Source of the DNA: an uncultured Mycoplasmatota bacterium
GTDB taxonomy: Bacteria; Bacillota_I; Bacilli_A; RF39; UBA660
Reading direction: 5' to 3'
DNA length: 63,990 bases
Assembly (NCBI GenBank): GCA_900545005.1
Contig: UQXO01000009.1
Location: 1-63,990 of the forward strand
Of the stretch, positions 7,913 through 17,040 are shown in pieces (position 1 is the first letter of the stretch; every line of letters starts with the position of its first letter). The position numbers were made by a program, and so were the translations under genes. Under the pieces are notes generated by a model. That model was not told where the DNA came from, ran no database searches, and saw nothing but the letters and a program-made list of their open reading frames with translations.

Positions 7913-9784
7913 CTAATTAGCAGCACACAATCCGGCTCCGAAGATAGCACCCAAAAGGCCACCACCGGCCAATAGCCAACCAGCAGGACCACCGAGGATT
8001 CCACCAAGAATTAACAATCCAGTACCAGTAGCCCCAAGAGCGCCACCAGCGACTGCAGAACCAGCATAATCAGTACAACCTTTACCAGTAGCAACGGCAG
8101 TTGCAAATCTTGGCGTTCCCGCTCCGGTAACAGCTCGACCGGCAAAACGTATTTCGCTACCCTTTGATACATAAGTACTCCAATAAGTACTATTTCCAAA
8201 AACGCTATCCCAATATGGATTATTTGGGTCCTTTTCAAACTCCTCAAGTTTAGTACCAGTCTGCCAGAACCCAGCCGTCTTAATACCGCTTATAATCTTA
8301 TCAGAATTTTTAATATCTAATGTAAAATAGTAATTATAACCATAAGTTACAAGACCAAACCACCCGGAATCACGACTTTTATCAATATCTATTGCAATAT
8401 CAGGAGTTACCCTATCAATCTTAACAGGAATATCATAAGTATGATTAGTAGAATGACCTAAATTATCCCAAATAGTAAATCTAATACGAGCAGTACGCAT
8501 ATTTTTTCCAATATCCACTTTGAAGGTATAAGATACACTACGGGCATTTACTGTCACATCTTTTACAATTGGTGATTCATAACCATTAGATATATCATAA
8601 ACTGAGTATGTAACTTTATCAGCACAACCAGTTTGATCGTTTTTAGCATCTTTTTGACAACCAAAACCAACAGTTAGAGTTTCATCATTAGTCCAAGGCT
8701 TATTACTATTATAATTAGCAAATGGTTCGGGACCGGAAGTATCAATATTATTTATAACCATAGTTTCTCTATTCGAAATATTACCGGTATTATCAATGGT
8801 ATAAGCATAATAAGTAGCATTTTCATTAACATGAGTTTCATAATTGTACTTACCATCGCTGCCATTAATACGAGTAAAATAGTCTTTAGTAGCATCATTT
8901 GGAAGAGGATTTTTACTTAAGTAGTATCCATAAATACCGGAACCACTACCATCTTCACCAACAAGACTTACGGGAACACTATCTCCTGTATAAGCTGTAT
9001 TAAATGTAACTTTTAGATTAGGTTTTTCTTTATCGATTCTAACTTCAGCTTCCTTAATAATCTTAAAAGTGTTATTTTCTTTTTCTCTATCTATAAATTC
9101 TAAAGTGGCGGTAACTTTATTATTATAAATTAAATCTGTACTTACTTCATAAATATTATTACAGTTAGATGAATCATTCATCGCAATATCAGTACAATAA
9201 GTACCACTCTTATTATAACTACTACCTCCAACAGTATAAGTTATCTGATTATTAACTAATGGATATTTAGCTAGATTAAGACTACTATCTAATTTTACCA
9301 TTACATAAACATTTTGACCAACCCAATCACTTACTGGTTGATAAGCACCGTTTACTTTGACATACTTACTCATAGTAACTTTAGCTTCTCTTTCTTCGCT
9401 TAAGACAACTTCACAGTTACCTTCTAAATTAGTTTTAACCTTATAATCGTCCATATCCTTTTCAATATCAAATGTTACACAGTCTAAGTATTCCCCATTA
9501 ACAGGATTATCAACTTTTTCCATATCGGCATTTTCGGGATGATCTGCAGCAATATAACCTAATTCGATTAGATGAGCAACTGAAATAGTCGCACTTTTGA
9601 CATTATTATCACTAGCATACTCATATGCTTTTTCTTGTAAATAGTTTATTTTTTGAGTCAAACTATTTTCTTTGACTTTTTTACTTATTCCGTTATAACT
9701 AGCAATGGCCACAGTCATTAAAATTCCTAAAATGACAATGACTGCTAAGAGTTCAGGAATAGTAAATCCTTTATTCTTTTTCAT
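7913..9784 (-). CDS. Giant type IV prepilin with Ig-like region and glycine-zipper tail, copy A
   Basis: A 623-residue protein. The N-terminus KKNKG-FTIPELLAVIVIL is a type III prepilin signal with Gly at -1 and Glu at +5, followed by the amphipathic pilin helix to about residue 55. Residues about 70-140 form a pilin-like head with a DNPVNGEYLDC segment. Then come about 400 residues of predicted beta-rich Ig-like repeats with 'GSGIYGYYLS' and 'DNTGNIS' motifs. The last 54 residues are hydrophobic and Gly-rich, run from Cys570 to Cys620, and end CAAN. Ordinary pilins are 120-200 residues and lack such a tail. It would be processed by the prepilin peptidase at 21527. The SD is GAGG. Role unknown. 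Confidence 0.8.
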   Translation of the reverse strand: MKKNKGFTIPELLAVIVILGILMTVAIASYNGISKKVKENSLTQKINYLQEKAYEYASDNNVKSATISVAHLIELGYIAADHPENADMEKVDNPVNGEYLDCVTFDIEKDMDDYKVKTNLEGNCEVVLSEEREAKVTMSKYVKVNGAYQPVSDWVGQNVYVMVKLDSSLNLAKYPLVNNQITYTVGGSSYNKSGTYCTDIAMNDSSNCNNIYEVSTDLIYNNKVTATLEFIDREKENNTFKIIKEAEVRIDKEKPNLKVTFNTAYTGDSVPVSLVGEDGSGSGIYGYYLSKNPLPNDATKDYFTRINGSDGKYNYETHVNENATYYAYTIDNTGNISNRETMVINNIDTSGPEPFANYNSNKPWTNDETLTVGFGCQKDAKNDQTGCADKVTYSVYDISNGYESPIVKDVTVNARSVSYTFKVDIGKNMRTARIRFTIWDNLGHSTNHTYDIPVKIDRVTPDIAIDIDKSRDSGWFGLVTYGYNYYFTLDIKNSDKIISGIKTAGFWQTGTKLEEFEKDPNNPYWDSVFGNSTYWSTYVSKGSEIRFAGRAVTGAGTPRFATAVATGKGCTDYAGSAVAGGALGATGTGLLILGGILGGPAGWLLAGGGLLGAIFGAGLCAAN

Positions 9785-9785
9785 A

Positions 9786-11006
9786 TTATCCTCTTTCTAA
9801 GACATCTAAGTCTTGTAAATATTCTATTACTTCTTTAAAGATAGTATTTTCCGTAAGAACATTCTTAAATTCATTCCAATAATCTTCTACCTCTTTAGGA
9901 TTCATTTTATCAGATTTTACATTTTCTGGTAAAGTAAGATTATTATTTTCTTGATAATTTATATTCAAATTGAATTTACTTGTCTTTAAATTTACATTAT
10001 CTTTATTTATCTCAATTGAACCTTTATTAGTATTTAAATTATTATACATATTATATTCTAGTAAAGTAGAATTTTGTTGTTCATTAATATTTAGTTCTAA
10101 AGATTTATTATTACTACTATATAATACAATATTACTATTATTAGGGCTAATTATACTTCTTAAACTAAGAGAATTACTTTTATAGTAGATAGTTAAAGTC
10201 TTAGTTAAATCAATAGTTAAACTAAAACCATCTTGAATAGTTAATTCTATTTTTGTAACTTTTTTATTAATCTTATGAATATTTAAAGTTCCCAGGATAT
10301 CGTTATCTTTTAATTCATTAAAATTTTCTTTAGTTATACCATAATTACTTAAAAGATTAGGAAAGGTCTTAAAGATATTATCTTTCAAAGACTTATTATT
10401 ATTAATCTTTGTAATTAAATCTCCAAAAGAATTTTTATTAATTAAATAAGAATATAATACCTCGGTATTATTATTACCCTTTATTTTTCTTTTAGTAATA
10501 TAATTCTGATGCCAAGATTTATTAATAGTAGTTTTTAAATCTTTTAAGATAACTTTTAAATCTTTAGATGTAACATTACTGGGAGAAAAAGTATTACTTA
10601 AAATAGTATTTAAAGAAGTAGGACTACACTCTTCACATTCTTTAACTTCATAATCAAAAGCTTGATAAATATTATTCTTCTTTAGATAAGAAGTATTATT
10701 TGTATAAAGATAAGCCCAGTCTTGATTATGATATTTCAAATTAGCATAAATATTTTCATTCCAAGAACTTAACAGTAAATCTAAATTAAATTTTTCTTTA
10801 GAATCATTAAGCTCTAAAGACATTTTTTTATCTTCATTAAGAAAACCAATTATATTTTGATATTTGTCTAAAGTATTATCTAAAGCCTCATAAGTAGCAT
10901 TTACTGTCTCTTTATATATTCTAGTATCATCATTAAAATATAGAATTCCCAGAAATATGATAATTATTAGAGCAAGGATGCCAATTAAGATTCCTTTCTT
11001 TTTCAT
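9786..11006 (-). CDS. Anchored extracellular partner protein of giant prepilin, copy B
   Basis: A 406-residue paralogue of the protein at 6611-7897. It has one N-terminal membrane helix (about 5-24) and then an extracellular, Asn/Ser/Thr-rich region. A CxxC-like pair (CEECS at about residue 124) is seen only here; copy A has a spaced Cys pair in the same region. AGGAGG lies just before the ATG. Its stop codon is followed one base later by the start of prepilin A, so translation is coupled. The family is not recognised. Similarity is clear but limited mostly to short motifs, so the duplication is old. Confidence 0.7.
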   Translation of the reverse strand: MKKKGILIGILALIIIIFLGILYFNDDTRIYKETVNATYEALDNTLDKYQNIIGFLNEDKKMSLELNDSKEKFNLDLLLSSWNENIYANLKYHNQDWAYLYTNNTSYLKKNNIYQAFDYEVKECEECSPTSLNTILSNTFSPSNVTSKDLKVILKDLKTTINKSWHQNYITKRKIKGNNNTEVLYSYLINKNSFGDLITKINNNKSLKDNIFKTFPNLLSNYGITKENFNELKDNDILGTLNIHKINKKVTKIELTIQDGFSLTIDLTKTLTIYYKSNSLSLRSIISPNNSNIVLYSSNNKSLELNINEQQNSTLLEYNMYNNLNTNKGSIEINKDNVNLKTSKFNLNINYQENNNLTLPENVKSDKMNPKEVEDYWNEFKNVLTENTIFKEVIEYLQDLDVLERG

Positions 11007-11014
11007 AAATCCTC

Positions 11015-12811
11015 CTATTTATGAGCACACAAAGCCCAACCAATAAAACCACCAATAAAGCCACCAATTAAACCGCCAATGATAGTATAACCTAAATAAT
11101 TAGTGCAACCTTTACCATTGGTTTGCCCACCGGTATAACCGGCAACTCCGCTTTTGGAAACTACTCGAGCGGCAAAAGTCCGACTTTGTTTTTTCTTTAA
11201 GTAATAAGAATAAGTTTGTCCACTAAAGAAATACTTATCTGATTCATCGGCTGACATATTTTTTAATTCATCAAGATTAGTTTTACTAGTAGAAAAACCA
11301 TAACGATTAGAATCAATTCCACTTGGAGGGGTGTTCTCAGAATAAACAGTAACTATAAACCAATATCCCTTTAGACGAATCAAGCCTCTATCTTCAGTTT
11401 TATCTATCTTAATAGTAGCCTTCGGATTTACTTTATCAATTAAGACTTTAATTCCTTTTACTTCTTTTGTAACTTGATTATTAAGATTATCTTTAACCGT
11501 AAAGATTAAATCAATCGTATTAATATATTTATCATTAGGAACACTGATAGTATCAGAAACGGTTCTTGCTTTAACGACAACATTTTCTTTTATAGAAGTG
11601 CGATATCCATTAGAAGTATCATAAATTGAATAGATAACTTCATCTTGACAACCAGTTTTACTATCAGAATCACATCCAAAGGTTAAATTAAAATCTTGCA
11701 TTGTCCAGTTATTTCGATGTTCATAATCTAGTTTGATACTAGGTCCTTCAGTATCAATATTATTTATTTTGATGATAACTCCATCTGATCGATTACCAGC
11801 TTTATCAAGAGCATAAGCATAGTAAGTCCCATTCTTGGGAGCCGTAAATTCATTTAAAGAACGAAATTCATCATTACTCGTAATATCAACATCATCAAAA
11901 TAATAACCAGCTATTCCTGAACCTTCCCCATCACTAGCACTTAAAGATACGGGAACACTACCAGTCGTATAAGAAGAAATAGTACTATAAGATAGACTTG
12001 GTTTTTCAATATCAAACTTTAACTTAGTCTTAACTGATACTAAACCAGTGGTATTTTCATAGGTAATATTATTTAAATAAGTAATATTCATCTTAACAGT
12101 TAATTTAGTATTAAGAAGTAAACTCGATGAGGCTTTATAAACATTAAGACAAGTTGTATCAGGCTCATCAGTATTAATCGTATCACAAATGATTCTTTTA
12201 GAGGAGCTCCCAGGGATATCAGGAGTTTTCTCTTCAGTAGTGGGTCCTAATTGATAAGTTATTTTATTATCTAAAAGATTAAAATTAGCTTCTTTAAAAT
12301 CTACTAGAACATAGATAGGCTTATTAACCCATGTATCATCATCTAAAATCTCTTGATAAGTATCATTTTCTTTAATATATTTATGAATTTTTAGACTATT
12401 TTGTTGTTCTTCCGTCGTAACGGTATTGCAAGAACTATCTATATCATAGGTAATATTATAGTCTGCTAAGTCTTTTTTTATTGTAAAAGTCATACAGTCT
12501 AAGAAACCACCAGTAAGAGGATTATCAACTTTCTGATACTCTGGATTTTCAGGGTGATCAGCATTGACATAACCAAGATTCAAAAGATTATTAACACTGG
12601 TAGTTGTATCTTCTATATCATAGTCAGTAGCATAAGCATAAACTTTCTCTTCTAAATATTTTATTTTTTCCTCAAGAGCTGTCTTCTTAATACGAGCACT
12701 AATACCATTATAAGTAGCAGCCGATATTAGAACTAAAATACTTAAAATAACAATGACCGCCAATAATTCAGGGATTGTAAAAGCACTTTTAACCCTACTT
12801 TTCTTCTTCAT
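11015..12811 (-). CDS. Giant type IV prepilin with Ig-like region and glycine-zipper tail, copy B
   Basis: A 598-residue paralogue of prepilin A and the first gene of the operon. The signal is RVKSA-FTIPELLAVIVIL, with Ala instead of Gly at -1, which prepilin peptidases can accept but less commonly. The pilin helix and a head with DNPLTGGFLDC follow. Ig-like repeats fill about 200-540. The tail between Cys569 and Cys595 is a strict glycine zipper (GGLIGGFIGGFIG), shorter than in copy A, and the protein ends CAHK. In both copies GKGCTxYxG opens and LCA closes the tail. Both copies also keep the FAxR segment before the tail. This conservation argues that the tail is the functional end. Confidence 0.8.
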   Translation of the reverse strand: MKKKSRVKSAFTIPELLAVIVILSILVLISAATYNGISARIKKTALEEKIKYLEEKVYAYATDYDIEDTTTSVNNLLNLGYVNADHPENPEYQKVDNPLTGGFLDCMTFTIKKDLADYNITYDIDSSCNTVTTEEQQNSLKIHKYIKENDTYQEILDDDTWVNKPIYVLVDFKEANFNLLDNKITYQLGPTTEEKTPDIPGSSSKRIICDTINTDEPDTTCLNVYKASSSLLLNTKLTVKMNITYLNNITYENTTGLVSVKTKLKFDIEKPSLSYSTISSYTTGSVPVSLSASDGEGSGIAGYYFDDVDITSNDEFRSLNEFTAPKNGTYYAYALDKAGNRSDGVIIKINNIDTEGPSIKLDYEHRNNWTMQDFNLTFGCDSDSKTGCQDEVIYSIYDTSNGYRTSIKENVVVKARTVSDTISVPNDKYINTIDLIFTVKDNLNNQVTKEVKGIKVLIDKVNPKATIKIDKTEDRGLIRLKGYWFIVTVYSENTPPSGIDSNRYGFSTSKTNLDELKNMSADESDKYFFSGQTYSYYLKKKQSRTFAARVVSKSGVAGYTGGQTNGKGCTNYLGYTIIGGLIGGFIGGFIGWALCAHK

Positions 12812-12857
12812 AACAACCTCTTATCTTCTACTTGGAAGTATATCATAAAATAGAATC

Positions 12858-12890
12858 AAAAAAAAGACTAATATTTACAATTAGTCTCTT
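12858..12890 (-). terminator. Terminator of hup
   Basis: A perfect AGACTAAT / ATTAGTCT stem with a 7-base loop is followed on the minus strand by a T run, between hup and the prepilin operon. Confidence 0.88.
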
Positions 12891-12899
12891 AAAATTAAA

Positions 12900-13172
12900 T
12901 TAGTTTAAAGCGTCTTTTAATTTTGAACCTGCTTTGAATGAAGCAACAGTCTTAGCAGGAATATGTAAAGGTTCTTTTGTTAATGGATTAATACCATCTC
13001 TAGCTTCACGTTTTTTAGCACTAAATGTACCGAAACCAACTAGACTAACCTTTCCTTCTTTTTTAAGTCCTTCTACTATGCCTTCTTGAAAAGCATCAAC
13101 AGCACGAAGAGCATCAGCTTTTGTTAAACCTGCTTTAGCAGCAATAAATTCAACTAATTCAGTTTTTCCCAT
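12900..13172 (-). CDS. hup: DNA-binding protein HU
   Basis: A 90-residue histone-like protein that bends and compacts DNA as a dimer. It starts MGKTELVEFIAAKAGLTKAD and contains GFGTFSAKKREAR, a shortened arm GINPLTKEPLHIP and the closing helix KAGSKLKDALN. Full normal length. GGAGG lies nine bases before the ATG. The gene is transcribed alone, with its own terminator. A short AAGGA/TCCTT inverted repeat lies about 40 bases upstream. Confidence 0.95.
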   Translation of the reverse strand: MGKTELVEFIAAKAGLTKADALRAVDAFQEGIVEGLKKEGKVSLVGFGTFSAKKREARDGINPLTKEPLHIPAKTVASFKAGSKLKDALN

Positions 13173-13312
13173 AATTATGTCCTCCTATTATAATGTAATT
13201 ATGTTATAAGGACTACAATCCTTACATATAGAATTTAGCACAAATAGATAAGGTAAATCAAGGGAAAAAATGATATTTAACCCATTTTCCTGTAATTTTC
13301 TTGGTTTTTATA

Positions 13313-13353
13313 AAAAAATAAGACTAATTATTCTTGTTTTTAGTCTTATTTTT
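13313..13353 (-). terminator. Terminator of spoIVA
   Basis: A stem AATAAGACTA / TAGTCTTATT at 13315-13325 and 13341-13351 with a T run on the minus strand lies just after the spoIVA stop codon. Confidence 0.8.
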
Positions 13354-13377
13354 AGATTATTTGACATTTATTAGACA

Positions 13378-14853
13378 CTAAATAACGATAGCTATTAGGT
13401 TGTTGGCGCCTTTGTTGACAATCTTCGTAACAGTTTGACTTAATTTATAACGGGTATTTTGGGGCATAATGGATAATTTAGCTTGAATACCTTCTTGAAC
13501 GATAGTATCTAGACTGCGACCGAAAATTTCACTCTTCCAGATACTTTGAGGGTCAGTCTCATAATCTTTCATAATATAATTGATTAACTCTTTACTTTGG
13601 AGTTCACTACCAATAATCGGTTCAAAGGTTGAGGTAACATCTACCCGCATTAAATGAATGGAACTAGCAACGGCTCGTAGTTTTACCCCATAACGACTAC
13701 CTTGTTTAATAACTTCTGGGGTATCTAACTTCATATCTTTAAGACTTGGGTAAACGATTCCGTATCCGGTTGATTTAGCTTGTTTTAAGGCACTTTTTAT
13801 ACCATCTAGTTCATTTTTATTATCTTTATAACTAGCAAATACTTTTAACATGGAAGCTTTGGTCGTAACTTCACTACCGATGAATTCTTGTAAAGTCGCA
13901 TTATATAGTTCATCCGAAGAGTCTAAGTTAACCATAACTGTACCTGTCCCACTATCTAACTTACTAATATAGGCTTTATTTATGTACTTAGAATTTTCAA
14001 AATAAGTAATTAAGTTATCAACATCTTTTAACTTTTTAATTTCTAAAGTGCTATTTCTAATAAGTTCTAAGTAGTGTTTCTTAATATCATTTTTATTATC
14101 TAAGATAGATACCCACTCTGGGATGGAAAATTCAATATCTAAAACAGGATACTCATACAATGCTGTCTTTAAGACTTCATAGATATCAGCCTCTCGCATA
14201 TCTAAAACGGATAAAGGCATAACCGGAACATCATAGTTTTCTTTAATTTCTTTAGCAATACTTAAGCACTCATTACTACTAGGAGTTTTACTATTTAATA
14301 TGACAATAAAGGGTTTACCAATATTCTTTAATTCATTAATACAACGAGCTTCGGCTTCAATGTAGTCACTTCTCTTTAAGTCTCCAATGGTTCCATCCGT
14401 CGTAACTACGATACCAATAGTAGAATGGTCTTTAATGACTTTTTCAGTTCCAATAGAAGCGGCTTCTTCAAGACTAATTGGTTCGGAAAACCAGGGAGTT
14501 ATAATCATTCTGGGATTACCATTTTCATCTTCGTAACCGGTAGCATTTGGTATAACATAACCAACACAGTCAATAAGTTTCACATTACAACTGAAGTCTT
14601 CAATCTTAATATTGGCGCCGTTACTAGGAACGAATTTAGGCTCGGTCGTCATAATATTTTTACCACCAGCACTCTGCGGTATTTCATCAAGGCATCTTTT
14701 CTTTTGGGTTTCATCTTCAATATTAGGAACAATTAAGTTCTCAATAACTTTCTTAATAAAACTAGATTTACCCGTCCTAACGGCTCCTACTACGCCTAAA
14801 TAGATATCCCCATTACCACGGGTAGCTAAGGGAATTATTACATTATCTTTCAT
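13378..14853 (-). CDS. spoIVA: Stage IV sporulation protein A, coat-basement ATPase SpoIVA
   Basis: A 491-residue protein, the same length as the Bacillus subtilis protein (492). SpoIVA hydrolyses ATP and polymerises on the forespore surface to form the base of the spore coat. Visible hallmarks are GDIYLGVVGAVRTGKS (Walker A), TTEPKFVP, LIDCVGYVIP, HSTIGIVVTTDGTIGD, SDYIEAEARCI, and a C-terminal block with SIWKSEIFGRSL, VQEGIQAKLSIMP and an end NNLIAIVI. All regions from the GTPase-like N-terminal domain to the C-terminal anchor are present, with no frame breaks. An intact SpoIVA suggests the organism still makes spores or a spore-like envelope. Confidence 0.97.
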   Translation of the reverse strand: MKDNVIIPLATRGNGDIYLGVVGAVRTGKSSFIKKVIENLIVPNIEDETQKKRCLDEIPQSAGGKNIMTTEPKFVPSNGANIKIEDFSCNVKLIDCVGYVIPNATGYEDENGNPRMIITPWFSEPISLEEAASIGTEKVIKDHSTIGIVVTTDGTIGDLKRSDYIEAEARCINELKNIGKPFIVILNSKTPSSNECLSIAKEIKENYDVPVMPLSVLDMREADIYEVLKTALYEYPVLDIEFSIPEWVSILDNKNDIKKHYLELIRNSTLEIKKLKDVDNLITYFENSKYINKAYISKLDSGTGTVMVNLDSSDELYNATLQEFIGSEVTTKASMLKVFASYKDNKNELDGIKSALKQAKSTGYGIVYPSLKDMKLDTPEVIKQGSRYGVKLRAVASSIHLMRVDVTSTFEPIIGSELQSKELINYIMKDYETDPQSIWKSEIFGRSLDTIVQEGIQAKLSIMPQNTRYKLSQTVTKIVNKGANNLIAIVI

Positions 14854-14929
14854 CTTATCACACTCTCTTACTACCTAATTTTATGTGATAGCTATCTCTT
14901 TAGAACTAAAAAAGACTATTAAGCCTTTA

Positions 14930-15775
14930 TTAATTCCATAGGGAGTTATAAATTTCTAAATAGTCTTTAATATCTTCATAAGCATCATTTGGACACTTCT
15001 TACTATGACAAGTAATCTCATTAGTATCAGCATTATAGCTAAATGACATTTCATCATCGGTATAAGTATGAATATTATGCATAATATAGGATTCTACTCG
15101 ATAATTATGGTCTTTATTATAGTAAACGAAATTACTACCATCAGTTCTTAGAGAGATTCTACTACCATCATCAAGCTTACGTTCTAACTGGTAACGGCCG
15201 TTATAAGTAAAACCTTTATTAAGAAGAGTTTGAGCTTTCAGAGCTTGTTCTTCATAGAGTTTTTTTCCCTCGTTATCACTAGAATTATCTATGCCAATAG
15301 AATTTTCCTCTTCTTGGATATTATTTTTATCTAGGAGACGTTCTTTTGTTAAGTCTATTATCTCAGTAGTAGTATTATTAGCAAGAAAATAAGTAACAGT
15401 AATAGTAAACTTACTATCGGTATAATCTTCTTTTTTAAATAATTCCTTGTACTTAGTACTTTCAATCAAATTTCCTTGAGGAATAGAGTTTTGACCACTT
15501 AGAAAATCATCATCAATCTTAAATTCAATGGCTATGATATCTTCATCTTTAATATTAGTATTTTTAATATGGAAAGTTCCATAAGAGAAGATATTTTGAA
15601 TAGATGAGTTAAGGAAAAGACCATCAGTATAAGAAAAATTCTCACTCTCACCTTTTAGCTCATAGACTTTTACTTCATCTTTCTGATTTAACTTAATACC
15701 TAGGATTACCACGGTAATAATTAAACTGATAAGAAGAAGCGCTAAGATAATCTTGGTAATTAGATTCTTTTGCAT
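14930..15775 (-). CDS. Anchored extracellular protein of unknown function
   Basis: A 281-residue protein. One N-terminal membrane helix (about 8-27) is followed by a soluble, acidic extracellular part. Two regions can be told apart: residues about 40-150 with beta-strand character and about 175-281 with a KLDDGSRISLRTDGSNF segment and a Cys pair (CHSKKC). The ATG at 15775 has GAGGTG nine bases upstream; the GTG at 15787 is part of this site. It lies downstream of the histidine kinase in the same direction and may belong to the same transcription unit. I do not recognise the family. Confidence 0.6.
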   Translation of the reverse strand: MQKNLITKIILALLLISLIITVVILGIKLNQKDEVKVYELKGESENFSYTDGLFLNSSIQNIFSYGTFHIKNTNIKDEDIIAIEFKIDDDFLSGQNSIPQGNLIESTKYKELFKKEDYTDSKFTITVTYFLANNTTTEIIDLTKERLLDKNNIQEEENSIGIDNSSDNEGKKLYEEQALKAQTLLNKGFTYNGRYQLERKLDDGSRISLRTDGSNFVYYNKDHNYRVESYIMHNIHTYTDDEMSFSYNADTNEITCHSKKCPNDAYEDIKDYLEIYNSLWN

Positions 15776-15831
15776 ATAGTTTTTCACCTCAACACTAAAA
15801 TACCATATTTAATTAGGATAGTAAAGTTTCT

Positions 15832-17040
15832 TTAATAGAAGTACTTTATGGTAAAAGTGGTACCTTTCTTACTAGTATCTACCATAATAAGACCATTATT
15901 ACTTTCAATGATTTTTTTGGCAAGAGACAGACCGATGCCGATACTATTGGAAGATGAACTTGCCCCTTTATAAAATCTTTCAAAAATATGAGGTAAATCT
16001 TTTTGACTAATTCCGGGGCCATAATCTCTTATCTCGATACTAGTATAAACTTTATTAGTAGTAGTCATTATATCAATTTTACTATTTTCATTAGAGTGTT
16101 CGACACAATTTTTTAAGATATTTGTAATCGCCTCGACTTGCCAGTTTAAATCACAGTTGATTTTAATACCAGATTCAAGATTCTTGACAATCGTTATATT
16201 TTTTAAGTCACATAAAGGCGAAACATTCTTTATGGAAGAGGTTACTATCTCGTTTAAAGAAACCTCTTTTTTTAGAAAATGAACCGTATTGGAATCTAAC
16301 TTCGATAGCTTTAATAAATTTAGAGCTAAAAAGTTCATGTTAAGAAGTTCTCTTTTAATATCTCTTATAAAGTCTTCTCTGGTATTCTTATCCATATCTG
16401 GGTTATCAATAATATTATCTAAAATAATTAAAATAGAAGTAATAGGAGTCTTTAATTGATGAGAAATATCGGCTAAGGTATCTTTTAAATCTTTTTTGGC
16501 TTGTTTAGAATTTTCTGCATCTTCTTTTAATTTAATAGTTACTTTATATAATTCATTTTTTAAAATAGATAGTTCATCTTCCGACATTTCTTCTATATCA
16601 ATCTTATAATTTCTTTTATTTATTTCTTCTAAACACTTGGTAATTTTATTAATCTCTCGATCTTTTTTAGCATTAAATCTTAAGAATAAGAAGATAAGGA
16701 AGATGGTACTTACAAAGACTATCGTAATATTAGTTACTAAGAATTGCTGAAATTTATTATCATTTTCTTTAAGAAGAGATTTATTATCAATAGTTAGACT
16801 ATATTGTTCCAGGACTTTACCATCTTTTTTAGAACTTTTTAAAATATTATATAGTTCTTCATCTGTAATATCGGGATAATCTTCTTTAATTTTTAAAATA
16901 ATACTAGTTATTTTGGTATCAAAATTATCTTTATATACTTGGTATTCATATTTATTAATACCATAGGTTAAAATGATAATAAAAATCGTATATAAACTTA
17001 AAATTATTAAAAACTTTTTTAATTTTTCTTTATTTTTCAT
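15832..17040 (-). CDS. Two-component sensor histidine kinase
   Basis: A 402-residue membrane kinase. Two membrane helices (about 10-30 and 85-107) enclose an extracellular loop of only about 55 residues. The cytoplasmic part has a linker helix, the phosphoacceptor box with ADISHQLKTPITS, the N-box NILKNCVEHS, the G1 box DYGPGIS, an F-box region HIFERFYKG and the G2 box GIGLSLAKKII. All catalytic elements are present. The ATG at 17040 overlaps the end of the regulator gene by 11 bases and has an AGGA site. It probably senses something at the membrane, such as a peptide, and controls the ABC exporter encoded just upstream on this strand. Confidence 0.93.
   Translation of the reverse strand: MKNKEKLKKFLIILSLYTIFIIILTYGINKYEYQVYKDNFDTKITSIILKIKEDYPDITDEELYNILKSSKKDGKVLEQYSLTIDNKSLLKENDNKFQQFLVTNITIVFVSTIFLIFLFLRFNAKKDREINKITKCLEEINKRNYKIDIEEMSEDELSILKNELYKVTIKLKEDAENSKQAKKDLKDTLADISHQLKTPITSILIILDNIIDNPDMDKNTREDFIRDIKRELLNMNFLALNLLKLSKLDSNTVHFLKKEVSLNEIVTSSIKNVSPLCDLKNITIVKNLESGIKINCDLNWQVEAITNILKNCVEHSNENSKIDIMTTTNKVYTSIEIRDYGPGISQKDLPHIFERFYKGASSSSNSIGIGLSLAKKIIESNNGLIMVDTSKKGTTFTIKYFY

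Noticed and set aside
7913..9784. Possible sortase-type surface protein because of repeated Ig-like domains
   Set aside because: No LPXTG motif exists; the N-terminal type III signal fits a prepilin instead.
14425..14803. Open frames on the plus strand opposite spoIVA
   Set aside because: They have no ribosome binding site and lie fully inside the strong, well conserved spoIVA gene.
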